Notes under the pieces: generated by a model
Told to the model about the DNA's origin: nothing
The model's database searches: none
The model's input: only the letters and a program-made list of their open reading frames with translations
Shown here: piece after piece, positions 27,301 to 37,322 of the stretch
Layout of the letters: each line of letters begins with the position of its first letter
How positions within the stretch are numbered: position 1 is the first letter of the stretch
NCBI RefSeq assembly: GCF_001426525.1
Contig: NZ_LMEW01000001.1
Span: 4,978 to 68,977, forward strand
Length of the DNA: 64,000 nt
DNA from: Massilia sp. Root133
GTDB taxonomy: Bacteria > Pseudomonadota > Gammaproteobacteria > Burkholderiales > Burkholderiaceae_D
Direction: 5' to 3'
Position numbers and translations under genes: made by a program

Positions 27301-30300
27301 AGGCCGCCCGTGTCCATGCCGGGTTGGGCCGTCAGCGTCGCCATCCACGTCTTGCCGGCGTCGGCCGTGTGCACGCCGCTCACGGTGGCGCCGGGCGCGC
27401 TGATCGCGGTTGCCGGCAGCGTGCTCACGCCCTCGGCGAACGCGAAGGTCACGTCCATCGTGCCGCCCGCGTTCAGCGTGCCGGCGGCAAGCAGGATCGT
27501 CGCGCCCGCGGGGCCGATCGTGTCGACCGCGTACGGGGCGCTCCACGCGCTGCCGGTGCCGGCATGGCCGCTCGCGTCCAGCACCTTGGCCATGTCCACG
27601 CCGACGACGTTGCCGGTCCAGTCGCCGCTGCCGTTGGCCGACAGCAGCGCGGTCCAGGTCTTGCCGTCTGCGCTGCCCACCAGGTTCGAGACGCTTGCAT
27701 GCGGCGCCGAGATCGCGGCGAGGGGCAGGTTCGGCACGGCCTGCGTGAACGTGAACGTGGCCTGGATCGCGTGGGTCGCGTCGAGGCTCGTCCCGTCGAG
27801 GGCGATGACGAGCGTGTTGGCGATGCCCGCGACCGCATAGCCCTCCGACTGGGCACTGCCGCTGCCCGCGTTGCCGGCCAGGTCGTGCACCCTGGTGAGG
27901 TCGACGGACAGCACGTTGCCGCTGCTGGGCGCCAGGTCGTTGCTGGCCAGCGTGCCGGTCCACGTCAGGCCGCCGTCCGCCGTGTGCAGGCCGCTGACGG
28001 CCGCGTGCGGGGCGGTGATGGCGTCCGTGCCCAGGTCGGCCACCGCTTCGCTGAAGCGGATGGCAAGCGTGGCGCCGTGGGTGGCGTCCAGGTTCGTGTT
28101 GTCGAGCTCGATGCGGGTCACGGTCGGCGCCACCGTGTCGACCTTGTAGGCGGTCGAGACGGCGCTGTCGCGGCCGGCGTTGCCGAGCGCATCGTGCACC
28201 TTCGTGAGATCGAGGGTGACCGTATTGCCCGCTTCGGTCAGGCCCCCCTGCGGCGTGAGCGTGGCCGTCCAGGTCAATCCGTCGCTCGACTGCTTCAGGT
28301 TCGCGAGCGTTGCGTTGGGTGTTTGCAGCGCGCCCGCCGTCAGGTCCGTCACGGCTTCGCTGAACCGGATCGTCAGGGTGGCGCCGCCGCCGCTGTGCAG
28401 CACGGTGCTGTCCAGCGCCAGCGTAGCGGTCGGGCCCTGCGTGTCGACGGCGTAGTTGCCGGAGATCGCCTTGGCGCTGCCCGCGTTGCCGAGCGCGTCG
28501 TGCACCTTCGCGAGGTCCAGGGTCACGGTATTGACCGCATCCTCGATGCCGCTCGCCGGCGTCAGCGTGGCCGTCCACGTCAGCCCGTCGCCCGAATGCT
28601 GCAGGTTCGTGAGCGCCGCGTTCGGGGCCTGCAGCGCGGCCGCGGTCAGGTCCGTCACTGCTTCGCTGAACCGGATCGTCAGCGTGGCGCTGCTCCCGCC
28701 GTGCAGGGTCGTGCTGTCCAGCGCCAGCGTGGCGGTCGGGCCTTCCGTGTCGACGGCGTAGGCCGCGCCGGTGAAGGTGCCGCTGCCCGCGTTGCCGGCC
28801 AGGTCCTTCACCTGCGTCAGGTCGACGGAGACGGCATTGCCGGTCCAGGTGCCGCTGCCGTCCGCGGTCAGGGTCGCGGTCCAGGTCTTGCCGCCGTCGC
28901 TAGTCGCGAGGCCGGTCACGTGCGCGTGCGGCGCGCCGATCGTGGCGAGCGGCAGGTCCTGCACGGCTTCGTCGAACGTGAACGTGGCGTGGATGCTGTT
29001 GCCGCCGGCGAGCGTGGCGCCGTCCAGCGCGATGGCGACGGCGCCGGGGCCGTGCGTGTCGATGGCGTAGTTGCCGGAGGCCGTGCTGCCGCTGCCGGCA
29101 TTGCCCGCGGCGTCGTGCACCTTCGCGAGATCGAGGATGACGGCATTGGTCGCGTCGGTGACGCCGCCCTGCGGGGTGAGCGTGGCCGTCCACGTCAGGT
29201 AGTCGGCGGAGTGCTGCAGGTTGGCGAGCGCCGCATTGGGCGCCTGCAGCGCGGCTGCCGTCAGGTCTTTCACGGCCTCGCTGAAATGCAGCGTCAGGCC
29301 CAGGGTGCCGCCCGTGCGCACGGCCGTTCCGTCCAGTGCCAGGGTGGCGGTCGGCCCCTGCGTGTCGACGGTGTAGGCCGGGCTCGCGCTCGTGCCCTTG
29401 CCCGCGTTGCCGGCCAGGTCGGCCACCTTGCCCAGGTCGACGCTGACGGCGTTGCCGGTCCAGGTGCCGGTGCCGTCCGCGGCGAGCGTCGCGGTCCAGG
29501 TCTTGCCGCCGTCGCTGCTGGCGAGATCGGACACCGTCGCATGCGGTGCCGTGATCGCGTCCGGCGCCAGGTTCTGCACGCGTTCCGCGAACGTGAACGT
29601 CGCATGGACGGGCTTGCCGGCGGCGAGCGTGGCGCTGTCGAGGGCGATGGCGACGGCGTTCGGTCCCTGCGTATCGACCGTGTAGGCCGCCGACACCGCG
29701 CTGCCGCTGCCCGCGTTGCCGGCCAGGTCCTTCACCTGGCCCAGGTCGACGGCAAGGACGTTGCCGCCCGCGCTGGTGGCCGCGGTGCCGCTCAGCGTGG
29801 CGGTCCAGGTCGTGCCGCCGTCCGTCGTGTGCAGGTTCGAGACGGTCGCGTGCCCGGCGCTCAGCGCGGCGGACGTGAGGCCCGTGACGGCTTCGGAAAA
29901 CTTGATGGTCGCGACGGCATCGACGCCGCCGCCGAGCAGGGTGTGGTCGAGCGTGACGGTGGCCGTGGGTGCCTGCGTGTCGACCGTGTAGCTGGCGAGG
30001 TTGCTCGTGCCGCTGCCGTGGTTGCCGGCCGCGTCGAGCACCTTGGTCATGTCCAGGCTCAGGACGTTGCCGGGCGCCGTCGTGGCGTCTTTCGGCGCCG
30101 TCAGGGTCATTTTCCACGTGAGTCCGTCGCCGCTCCTGGTCAGGCTGCTGATCTCCGCGTGCTGCGCGCTCAACGCATCCGCCGGCAGTGCGTCGACGGC
30201 TTCGGAGAACGTCAACGTGACGACGATGCTGCCCCCCGCTTTCAGGACGCTGCTGTCGGTGTCGATCTTGAGTAACTGCGGGCCGAGCGTGTCCGGGGCG

Positions 30301-30692
30301 TCCGGCGTGACGATCGGCACCTGCGAAGTCGAGCGTACCCCGCCGAATGCCACATGCGCTGTCGACTGCAGCGCATCCGCGCCCATGACGAGGCTGTAGG
30401 TGTGGTCGGGCAGCAGGCCGGCCACGTCCAGCTTGACCTGGGTGCCCTCGATGACGAGGCTGGATGCCGATATCGTGTGCGTGTCGGTCGCGCCGACCAC
30501 CCGCAGCGTGGGCTCGCCCGTTACGCGGTCGATCACGGTCTGTATGGCACCGTCCGTGATGATGACCGACCCGCTCCCAGCCGCCATGTCGGTGCTGAAA
30601 TCCAGGGTAATACTCGTGTGGCCCGGCGTGAAGATCGGCGTAGGGGGCGCCAGTAACTTCGGCACGAAGGAAAGAGGGGTCTGGGTGGGCAT
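24309..30692 (-). CDS. Giant tandem Ig-like domain protein (putative adhesin or surface-layer protein)
   Basis: A 2127-residue protein made almost wholly of bacterial Ig-like domains. Residues 20-130 form a Big_5-like domain. Then come about 12 tandem repeats of about 102 residues (about 134-1370), each with a FSEAV-type strand, SSDGKTWTATL, and VDLxxVxDLAGNAGSGS ending in YxVDTxGP. After these come two longer Ig-like domains with acidic, possibly calcium-binding loops, a SbsA-like domain (FSEPVDVRG), three BapA-type domains (AAASDTG, YDAAHNAS) and a final Ig-like domain. No signal peptide, RTX repeats or anchor were seen, so a type I secretion route through the C-terminus is only a guess. 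ATG 30692 has no clear ribosome site. Confidence 0.8.
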   Translation of the reverse strand: MPTQTPLSFVPKLLAPPTPIFTPGHTSITLDFSTDMAAGSGSVIITDGAIQTVIDRVTGEPTLRVVGATDTHTISASSLVIEGTQVKLDVAGLLPDHTYSLVMGADALQSTAHVAFGGVRSTSQVPIVTPDAPDTLGPQLLKIDTDSSVLKAGGSIVVTLTFSEAVDALPADALSAQHAEISSLTRSGDGLTWKMTLTAPKDATTAPGNVLSLDMTKVLDAAGNHGSGTSNLASYTVDTQAPTATVTLDHTLLGGGVDAVATIKFSEAVTGLTSAALSAGHATVSNLHTTDGGTTWTATLSGTAATSAGGNVLAVDLGQVKDLAGNAGSGSAVSAAYTVDTQGPNAVAIALDSATLAAGKPVHATFTFAERVQNLAPDAITAPHATVSDLASSDGGKTWTATLAADGTGTWTGNAVSVDLGKVADLAGNAGKGTSASPAYTVDTQGPTATLALDGTAVRTGGTLGLTLHFSEAVKDLTAAALQAPNAALANLQHSADYLTWTATLTPQGGVTDATNAVILDLAKVHDAAGNAGSGSTASGNYAIDTHGPGAVAIALDGATLAGGNSIHATFTFDEAVQDLPLATIGAPHAHVTGLATSDGGKTWTATLTADGSGTWTGNAVSVDLTQVKDLAGNAGSGTFTGAAYAVDTEGPTATLALDSTTLHGGSSATLTIRFSEAVTDLTAAALQAPNAALTNLQHSGDGLTWTATLTPASGIEDAVNTVTLDLAKVHDALGNAGSAKAISGNYAVDTQGPTATLALDSTVLHSGGGATLTIRFSEAVTDLTAGALQTPNATLANLKQSSDGLTWTATLTPQGGLTEAGNTVTLDLTKVHDALGNAGRDSAVSTAYKVDTVAPTVTRIELDNTNLDATHGATLAIRFSEAVADLGTDAITAPHAAVSGLHTADGGLTWTGTLASNDLAPSSGNVLSVDLTRVHDLAGNAGSGSAQSEGYAVAGIANTLVIALDGTSLDATHAIQATFTFTQAVPNLPLAAISAPHASVSNLVGSADGKTWTALLSANGSGDWTGNVVGVDMAKVLDASGHAGTGSAWSAPYAVDTIGPAGATILLAAGTLNAGGTMDVTFAFAEGVSTLPATAISAPGATVSGVHTADAGKTWMATLTAQPGMDTGGLHVVLDLAQVVDAHGNRGGGFAASTAAYAIDSKPPVVADILFDDTTIGPSHGIGFSITFSESVSGLAAAALQAPHATVSGLATADGGKTWTGTLNAEAGAGSSTGNQLRVDLTQVHDAAGNAGSGSAASLSHYSVNTDALTATVSLDGGALVSGGSVGLTVRFSAAVTALDASALDAPHAALTNLHHSDDYRTWYATLSAADAGIVDNTNTVGVDLTKVHDTLGNAGSGTASSGNYTYDTTVAAYISGLFVSDEGPYADDGITNSGGEYAYGYFIGTLAGNQQLKVMIDEQEVDPYGLHVYSAEGGSTYWYYASEAYLTPGVHTYTASIVDDAGHASATVSKQITIDTTNPHVTGSPDGSTAFDVAGDLVLTFDKPVYWTSGESSHDGLQLYDFDGASSYIPLTEANFSADHKTITLTADELHLGSGNDYSLYLPYALTDLAGNQVAEHSIVFHTAGTYVDVTAPRATNLRADVGGGDYGVGETIGIRVTFSEPVDVRGAPSLELNNGAQAHFKGLSDDHRSALFEYTVAAGDNDVSGLDFATRGDLTDHFADGAGNVLDLAHITYGYLGDSDGYGSTIRIDTHAPDAPSAPTLAAASDTGTAGDNVTSVVAPTFTGSGADGWAQIELYVGDRLVGSGWADGGGKWSIDDVLLGTNGTYTVKAVQYDAAHNASAPSQPLTVTVAGSTAAGATFLPGADNGLSSSDTITSFTAPALTGTVAAGTQVTVWDGGTILGSTTAGDNGVWHFSPLWDLANGQHTITLELQDTGGNVTPRDLSVPFTFTVDAIEPDAPGQPVLAAASDTGVSSSDGITNDTMPTLTGTAAESGGRILVYDGASLVGGADVGNNRSWTVTLGGGGPLTDGVHTFTVVQEDAAGNQGVASAPLSVTIDTTAPTVASTQSTSKAGANWHSLTFSEKIVFAQNGTIDVLDSGNVGRSHHAWDVLTNWDIATDTRTLELNLGTLNGAYHLTVNGNAIEDVAGNVAIIGSDTFGVGLTA
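26580..30290 (-). repeat. About 12 tandem 306-bp repeats inside the Ig-like gene
   Basis: The gene segment encoding the uniform Ig-like domains repeats with a period of about 305-310 bp. The boundary YxVDTxGP-TATLALD recurs with near-identical codons. Copies 4, 6 and 7 are especially similar to one another (LQAPNAALxNL, LTWTATLTP), as are copies 3 and 5 (SSDGGKTWTATL, WTGNAVSVDL), which suggests duplication of blocks. Confidence 0.75.
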
Positions 30693-30787
30693 GATCGTTC
30701 GCGGACAGTGTTTGACGTCGTGGAAAAAGATTCCACAAGGAAAACTTAGTGAACGATCATATCAACAAACCCACCTTGGAAGTGGGT
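30691..30787 (-). promoter_or_regulatory. Upstream region of the Ig-like gene with inverted repeats
   Basis: ATGATCGTTC (30691-30700, including the start codon complement) and GAACGATCAT (30751-30760) are a perfect inverted pair. Between them is GTGGAA-N5-TTCCAC (30720-30736), and next to them ACCCAC (30769-30774) / GTGGGT (30782-30787), the last a possible terminator for xthA read-through since a TTTGTTG run follows on the minus strand. I see no convincing -35/-10 pair. Confidence 0.4.
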
Positions 30788-30820
30788 AAGTTGATGTTTT
30801 TACGACATATATGAGTGGAT

Positions 30821-30840
30821 TTCCCCCTTGCCGGGGGGAA
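30821..30840 (-). terminator. Hairpin after xthA
   Basis: TTCCCCC (30821-30827) pairs with GGGGGAA (30834-30840) just after the xthA stop. No U-run follows directly on the minus strand, so its strength as a terminator is uncertain. Confidence 0.5.
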
Positions 30841-30843
30841 TTA

Positions 30844-31614
30844 TCAGAGGTGGTAATCGATGATCAGCGGCGCATGGTCCGAAAACCGTTCGTCCTTGTA
30901 GATGGAGACGGTGTGCGCCTTCGCGGCGATGCCCGGCGTGGCGACGTGGTAATCGATGCGCCACCCGACGTTCTTCGCCCACGCCTGGCCGCGGTTGCTC
31001 CACCACGTATATTGCTCGGGACGCTGGTCGATGCCGCGGTGGACGTCCACGAGGCCCAGTTCGTCGAAGATCCGGGTCATCCAGGCGCGTTCTTCCGGCA
31101 GGAAGCCGGAATTCTTCTTATTGCCCTTCCAGTTCTTGAGGTCGATTTCCTTGTGCGCGATGTTCCAGTCGCCGCAGATCACGATTTCGCGGCCCTCGGC
31201 CTTGAGCGCCTGCAGGTGTGGCAGGAACACTTCCATGAAGCGGAACTTGGCTTCCTGGCGCTCCGGCGACGACGAGCCGGACGGGCAGTAGACGGAAATG
31301 ACGGTCAGGTTGCCCACGTCGGCGCGCGTGTAGCGGCCTTCGTTGTCGAATTCGACGCAGCCGAAGCCCGTGCTGACGGCATCCGGCTTCGTGCGGCTGT
31401 AGACGCCCGTGCCCGAGTAACCCTTTTTCTCGGCATAGTGGAAATGGCCGTGGTAGCCGTGCGGCGCGAGGAATTCCTCGGTCATGTCGGCCTGCTGGGC
31501 TTTCAGCTCCTGGACGCAGATGAAATCGGCGTCTTGGCTGGCCATCCAGTTGAAGAAACCCTTCTTGTGGGCGGAACGGATGCCGTTCAGGTTGGCGGAG
31601 ATAATTCGTGGCAT
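30844..31614 (-). CDS. xthA: Exodeoxyribonuclease III
   Basis: A 256-residue endonuclease/exonuclease/phosphatase-fold enzyme for base-excision repair of apurinic sites. The family start MPRIISANLNGIRSA, metal-binding Glu in CVQELKAQ, CGDWNIAHKEIDL, and the C-terminal SDHAPLIIDY (catalytic Asp-His) are all present and the length is normal. I chose ATG 31612-31614 at the point where homology begins; the frame is open to 31698. A TACACT -10-like sequence (complement of 31650-31655) lies upstream. It is divergent from a sensor kinase gene. Confidence 0.94.
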   Translation of the reverse strand: MPRIISANLNGIRSAHKKGFFNWMASQDADFICVQELKAQQADMTEEFLAPHGYHGHFHYAEKKGYSGTGVYSRTKPDAVSTGFGCVEFDNEGRYTRADVGNLTVISVYCPSGSSSPERQEAKFRFMEVFLPHLQALKAEGREIVICGDWNIAHKEIDLKNWKGNKKNSGFLPEERAWMTRIFDELGLVDVHRGIDQRPEQYTWWSNRGQAWAKNVGWRIDYHVATPGIAAKAHTVSIYKDERFSDHAPLIIDYHL

Positions 31615-31737
31615 GGATCTGGACAAAAGTGCGGTGGGCCAAGGGCGATAGTGTAGCTCGTTTTGACTTCCATCAACACATCCATGGCGGATAAACAAAC
31701 GTTAAATGTCCGGTCCGGTATGTTAAACTGGTCCATT

Positions 31738-31756
31738 GTGCCCGGGGTCCGGGCAC
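31738..31756 (+). promoter_or_regulatory. Perfect GC-rich hairpin in the kinase leader
   Basis: GTGCCCGG (31738-31745) and CCGGGCAC (31749-31756) form a perfect 8-bp stem with a three-base loop, followed by TTTC, 25 bases before the GTG start of the kinase. It could attenuate transcription or be a dyad operator. Confidence 0.4.
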
Positions 31757-31780
31757 TTTCACCCCGCACAAGGAGTTGAC

Positions 31781-34303
<2,523 letters not shown>

Positions 34304-34413
34304 ACGTCTGACGTTTTGATTTATGTCAATACAACGGCGACCTGAACGGCCGCCGCCGTCTTGACCGCCCTTGACATGGATAGAATGACATCTTTCATCC
34401 ATCAGAAACCCCC

Positions 34414-36294
34414 ATGCTGATCAAGACCGATGACCTGTTGTCCGGCAAACACGGCAAGACGGGGCATTTCGTGCGTTTCTACGACGACAGCGACATGCTG
34501 CTCGACGAGGTCGCGTCCTTCATCGAGCGGGCCTTGCGGACGCGGGGACGGGCCATCGTCATCGCCACCGGCGCGCACACCGATGCGCTGCGCCGGCGCC
34601 TGGACGAACTGGCGCGGGCGGAAGGGCGCTCCGCCCCGCCGTCGCGCGACGTCACATGGTTCGACGCCGAAACGACCCTGGCGCGCCTGATGGTCGACGG
34701 CTGGCCCGACCGCGCCCGTTTCGAGTACGAGGTCGGTCGCGTGGTCGCCGAAGCCTGTGCCGGCGGCGCGCCCGTCCACGCGTTCGGCGAGATGGTGGCG
34801 CTGCTGTGCGCGCGCGGCCGCTATGACGCGGCCCTGCACCTGGAGCGGCTGTGGAACGAGCTGGCGCGCAAGCTCGATTTCTCGCTGTTCTGCGCTTATC
34901 CCTGGACCCTGTTTCCGTCGCCCGACGCGGCGCACGTGTTCCGCCAGGTCTGCGCGGGGCACGACCACGCTTGCGCCGACGTGGCGGCGCCGCTGCCGTC
35001 CGGGCAACCCGTCGACATCAACCTGGTCCGGCTCGAGCAGAAAGTGCATGCGCTGCACGCGGAGGCGGCGCGGCGGCGCCAGGCGGAGCGCGACCTGCTG
35101 CGGCGCGAACGCGAGTTCGCCGACATGGTCGAGAACGCGGCCGAGGGACTGCACCAGGTCGGCGCCGACGGCACGATCCTGTGGGCCAACAAGGCCGAGC
35201 TGCAAATGCTCGGCTACCGCTGGGAAGAATACGTCGGGCACAACGCCGCCCGGTTCCACGCCGATCCGGCCATCGCCGCCGACATGCTGGCGCGGCTGGC
35301 GGCCGGCGAAACGGTGCTGGACCAGCCGGCGCGCCTGCGCTGTAAGGACGGTTCGATCCGGCACGTGCTCATCCGCTCGAACGCCTGTTTCGAGGACGGC
35401 CGCCTGCGCTACACCCGCTGCTTCGTGCGCGACACGACCGAACATGTGCGCATCCAGGCCGAACTGGAGGACGTCCGCCGCGCCGAGGACGCATTCCTCG
35501 CCATGGTCGGCCGGGCGCTGCGAGCGCCGCGCACGGAACGGCGCCTGCACCGTCTCGCGCGGGTGGTGGAATACCGGCTTCGCGGGCGGGGGCGGGGCGG
35601 ATTACAATACCGGTTTTCACAGTTCGAGGGTCGTGTCGTGGACAATCTGCGCCAACAGTTCATTGCGTTTTCAGTCGAAGCCGAAGTCTTGAAGTTCGGC
35701 CAGTTCATCACCAAGGCGGGCCGCCAGTCGCCGTACTTCTTCAACGCGGGCCTGTTCCACGACGGGGCCACGCTCGGCAAGCTGGCCGATTTCTACGCCC
35801 AGACCCTGCTCGATTCCGGCCTCGAATTCGACATGCTGTTCGGCCCGGCCTATAAAGGCATCACGCTCGCCTCCGCGACCGCCGTGGCGCTGGCCGCGAA
35901 AGGCCGCAACACGTCGTTCGCCTACAACCGCAAGGAAGCCAAGGACCACGGCGAAGGCGGCACCATCGTCGGCGCCAAGTTGGCGGGCAAGGTCGTCATC
36001 ATCGACGACGTGATCTCGGCCGGCACCTCGGTGCGCGAATCGGTGGCGATGATCCGCGCCGCCGGCGCCGAACCGGCCGCCGTGCTGATCGCGCTCGACC
36101 GCATGGAACGGGGCGGCAAGGACGGCGTGCTGTCGCCGCTGTCGGCCGTGCAGGAAGTCAGCCAGGCCTACGGCATCCCCGTGATCTCGATCGCCAGCCT
36201 GGCCGACCTGTTCTGCTACCTGGAAGCCGATCCGTCGCTGGCCCAGCACAAGGACGCCGTGGCGGCGTACCGCCAGCAATACGGCGTGGCCTGA
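34414..36294 (+). CDS. MEDS-PAS truncated kinase paralogue reading in frame into PyrE
   Basis: One uninterrupted 627-codon frame. Residues 1-195 are a MEDS domain and about 235-350 a PAS domain, both closely similar to the upstream kinase. About residues 355-375 (RAEDAFLAMVGRALRAP) correspond to that kinase's HisKA H-box (RAKDEFLAMLGHELRNP), but the phospho-acceptor His is Arg367. Kinase homology then stops, an Arg/Gly-rich linker of about 35 residues follows, and from codon 409 the frame is complete orotate phosphoribosyltransferase. There is no stop codon in between. Either this is a decayed kinase whose 3' end was deleted up to the pyrE leader, with PyrE made from its own start, or a real MEDS-PAS-PyrE fusion is produced. 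Confidence 0.7.
   Translation: MLIKTDDLLSGKHGKTGHFVRFYDDSDMLLDEVASFIERALRTRGRAIVIATGAHTDALRRRLDELARAEGRSAPPSRDVTWFDAETTLARLMVDGWPDRARFEYEVGRVVAEACAGGAPVHAFGEMVALLCARGRYDAALHLERLWNELARKLDFSLFCAYPWTLFPSPDAAHVFRQVCAGHDHACADVAAPLPSGQPVDINLVRLEQKVHALHAEAARRRQAERDLLRREREFADMVENAAEGLHQVGADGTILWANKAELQMLGYRWEEYVGHNAARFHADPAIAADMLARLAAGETVLDQPARLRCKDGSIRHVLIRSNACFEDGRLRYTRCFVRDTTEHVRIQAELEDVRRAEDAFLAMVGRALRAPRTERRLHRLARVVEYRLRGRGRGGLQYRFSQFEGRVVDNLRQQFIAFSVEAEVLKFGQFITKAGRQSPYFFNAGLFHDGATLGKLADFYAQTLLDSGLEFDMLFGPAYKGITLASATAVALAAKGRNTSFAYNRKEAKDHGEGGTIVGAKLAGKVVIIDDVISAGTSVRESVAMIRAAGAEPAAVLIALDRMERGGKDGVLSPLSAVQEVSQAYGIPVISIASLADLFCYLEADPSLAQHKDAVAAYRQQYGVA
35603..35630 (+). promoter_or_regulatory. 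pyrE: Possible internal promoter and ribosome site for pyrE
   Basis: TACAAT (35603-35608) in GGATTACAATACCGG stands out in a GC-rich stretch and resembles a -10 box; a good -35 is not visible. GAGGG (35626-35630) lies seven bases before GTG 35638. These support independent expression of PyrE from within the longer frame. Confidence 0.45.
35638..36294 (+). CDS. pyrE: Orotate phosphoribosyltransferase
   Basis: A 218-residue enzyme of pyrimidine synthesis that couples orotate to PRPP. Homology begins exactly at the GTG codon 35638 (M/V-DNLRQQFIAFSVEAEVLKFG), and the PRPP-binding motif VVIIDDVISAGTS is at about residues 119-131, with FNAGLF and the flexible loop KEAKDHGEGG intact. Length and motifs are normal, so a functional enzyme is expected. 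It is unusual in lying in frame at the end of the MEDS-PAS frame that begins at 34414, without a stop between them. Confidence 0.93.
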   Translation: MDNLRQQFIAFSVEAEVLKFGQFITKAGRQSPYFFNAGLFHDGATLGKLADFYAQTLLDSGLEFDMLFGPAYKGITLASATAVALAAKGRNTSFAYNRKEAKDHGEGGTIVGAKLAGKVVIIDDVISAGTSVRESVAMIRAAGAEPAAVLIALDRMERGGKDGVLSPLSAVQEVSQAYGIPVISIASLADLFCYLEADPSLAQHKDAVAAYRQQYGVA

Positions 36295-36339
36295 ACCCGA
36301 GGATTGTGATGTAATGGCGGCAACTATTTGGGAGCTGCC

Positions 36340-36573
36340 ATGAACAATGTCGCGCGCGGTTTTCTGACTGCCATTCTCTCGTTGGCGCTCGCGGGCTTCG
36401 GCCTGTGCGGCGCCGCCGGCACTTTCGGCGGGCTGGCCGGCCTGTCCTCGCCCGGGCCCGAGAACTTCTCGTCGGTCGCGCTCGTCTTCGGCCTGATCGG
36501 GCTCGGCATCGCCTTCGTGTGCGGCTGGATTGTCGTCAGGTTGTGGCGCAAGCGTCCGCCCGGCGGCGCATGA
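36340..36573 (+). CDS. Small two-helix membrane protein, first gene of Lgt-like/radical SAM operon
   Basis: A 77-residue protein that I do not recognise. Two hydrophobic segments (about residues 8-30 and 43-66) flank a Gly-rich loop, and the C-terminus is basic (RLWRKRPPGG). ATG 36340 follows GGGAG and is preferred to the in-frame start 12 bases upstream. Its stop overlaps the start of the Lgt-like gene (ATGA), so it is the first cistron of a coupled four-gene operon, starting 45 bases after pyrE. Confidence 0.65.
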   Translation: MNNVARGFLTAILSLALAGFGLCGAAGTFGGLAGLSSPGPENFSSVALVFGLIGLGIAFVCGWIVVRLWRKRPPGGA

Positions 36574-37322
36574 ACGGTCCCGCGCTTTCCGCCGCGACCG
36601 CGCAACCGGTCCATCTCGTATTCGAATGGCTGGCCCTCGCCGGCGGCGTGCAACTGTACCGCTGGCAGCGCCGGCGCGCCCATCAACCCGCGCTGCTGCA
36701 GCCGGACTCCTTCGCCGTCGTCGTCGGCTGCATCCTCGGCGCCGCCATCGGCAACAAGCTCGTGTTCTGGATCGAGATGCCGCACCTGTGGCAGGGCACC
36801 GTGCCGGACTGGCGCCTGATCGCGTCGGGCCAGTCGATCGTCGGCGGGCTGCTGGGCGGCCTGCTGGGCGTGGAGATCGCGAAGAAGCTCACGCGTATCC
36901 GCCGCTCGACGGGCGACCAGTTCATCCTGCCCCTCGTCGCCGGTACGGTCGTCGGCCGCATCGGCTGCTTCCTCGCGGGCCTGAACGATGGGACGTACGG
37001 CGTGCCGACCGCGCTGCCGTGGGGCGTCGATTTCGGCGACGGCATCGCGCGCCATCCCACGCAGGTCTACGACATGCTGTTCGTGCTGGGCGTGGGCGGC
37101 TTGCTGTGGCGCTGGCGCGCGCCGCTCGCGCGCAGTCCGGGGCTCGCATTCAAGCTGTATCTCGCGTCCTACCTGGCCTGGCGCCTCGTCGTGGACGCCA
37201 TCAAGCCGGTGCCGTATGCGTATGCGTTCGGGCTGTCGGGCATCCAGTGGGTGTGCATCGCGGCGCTGGTGTGCTACCTGCCGTTCGTGTTCCTCCAGTC
37301 ACGGGAGCTTGTCCGTACATGA
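36570..37322 (+). CDS. Lgt-like prolipoprotein diacylglyceryl transferase family protein
   Basis: A 250-residue polytopic membrane protein. GRIGCFLAGLNDGTYG (about residues 129-144) corresponds to the Lgt signature GRxGNFxNxE, and HPTQVYD (about 162-168) to HPSQLYE. But the signature Asn is Cys, the acidic residue is shifted to Asp, and the usual FHGG motif reads SIVGG. It is therefore a divergent paralogue, probably not the housekeeping Lgt. True Lgt transfers diacylglyceryl from phosphatidylglycerol to a lipobox Cys. The start overlaps the previous stop and its own stop overlaps the next start (both ATGA). A link to the downstream lipoprotein and radical SAM enzyme is inferred from this coupling. 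Confidence 0.8.
   Translation: MNGPALSAATAQPVHLVFEWLALAGGVQLYRWQRRRAHQPALLQPDSFAVVVGCILGAAIGNKLVFWIEMPHLWQGTVPDWRLIASGQSIVGGLLGGLLGVEIAKKLTRIRRSTGDQFILPLVAGTVVGRIGCFLAGLNDGTYGVPTALPWGVDFGDGIARHPTQVYDMLFVLGVGGLLWRWRAPLARSPGLAFKLYLASYLAWRLVVDAIKPVPYAYAFGLSGIQWVCIAALVCYLPFVFLQSRELVRT

Noticed and set aside
24763..28578. A 1271-residue second minus-strand frame inside the Ig-like gene
   Set aside because: Extremely Arg-rich, repeats with the period of the host gene, no start context; a shadow frame.
24219..30275. A 2018-residue open frame on the plus strand, opposite the Ig-like gene
   Set aside because: It is rich in Arg, Val, Gly, Ala and His with no domain, and mirrors the repeat structure of the minus-strand gene. 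Strong G/C third-position bias keeps the antisense frame open.
26580..30290. Regular repeats that could suggest a CRISPR array or satellite
   Set aside because: The period is about 306 bp, in frame, and encodes conserved Ig-like domains; there are no short repeats with unique spacers.
34337..34396. TTGACC/TTGACA and TAGAAT before the MEDS-PAS frame as a promoter
   Set aside because: Spacings (14 and 4 bases) do not fit a sigma-70 promoter.
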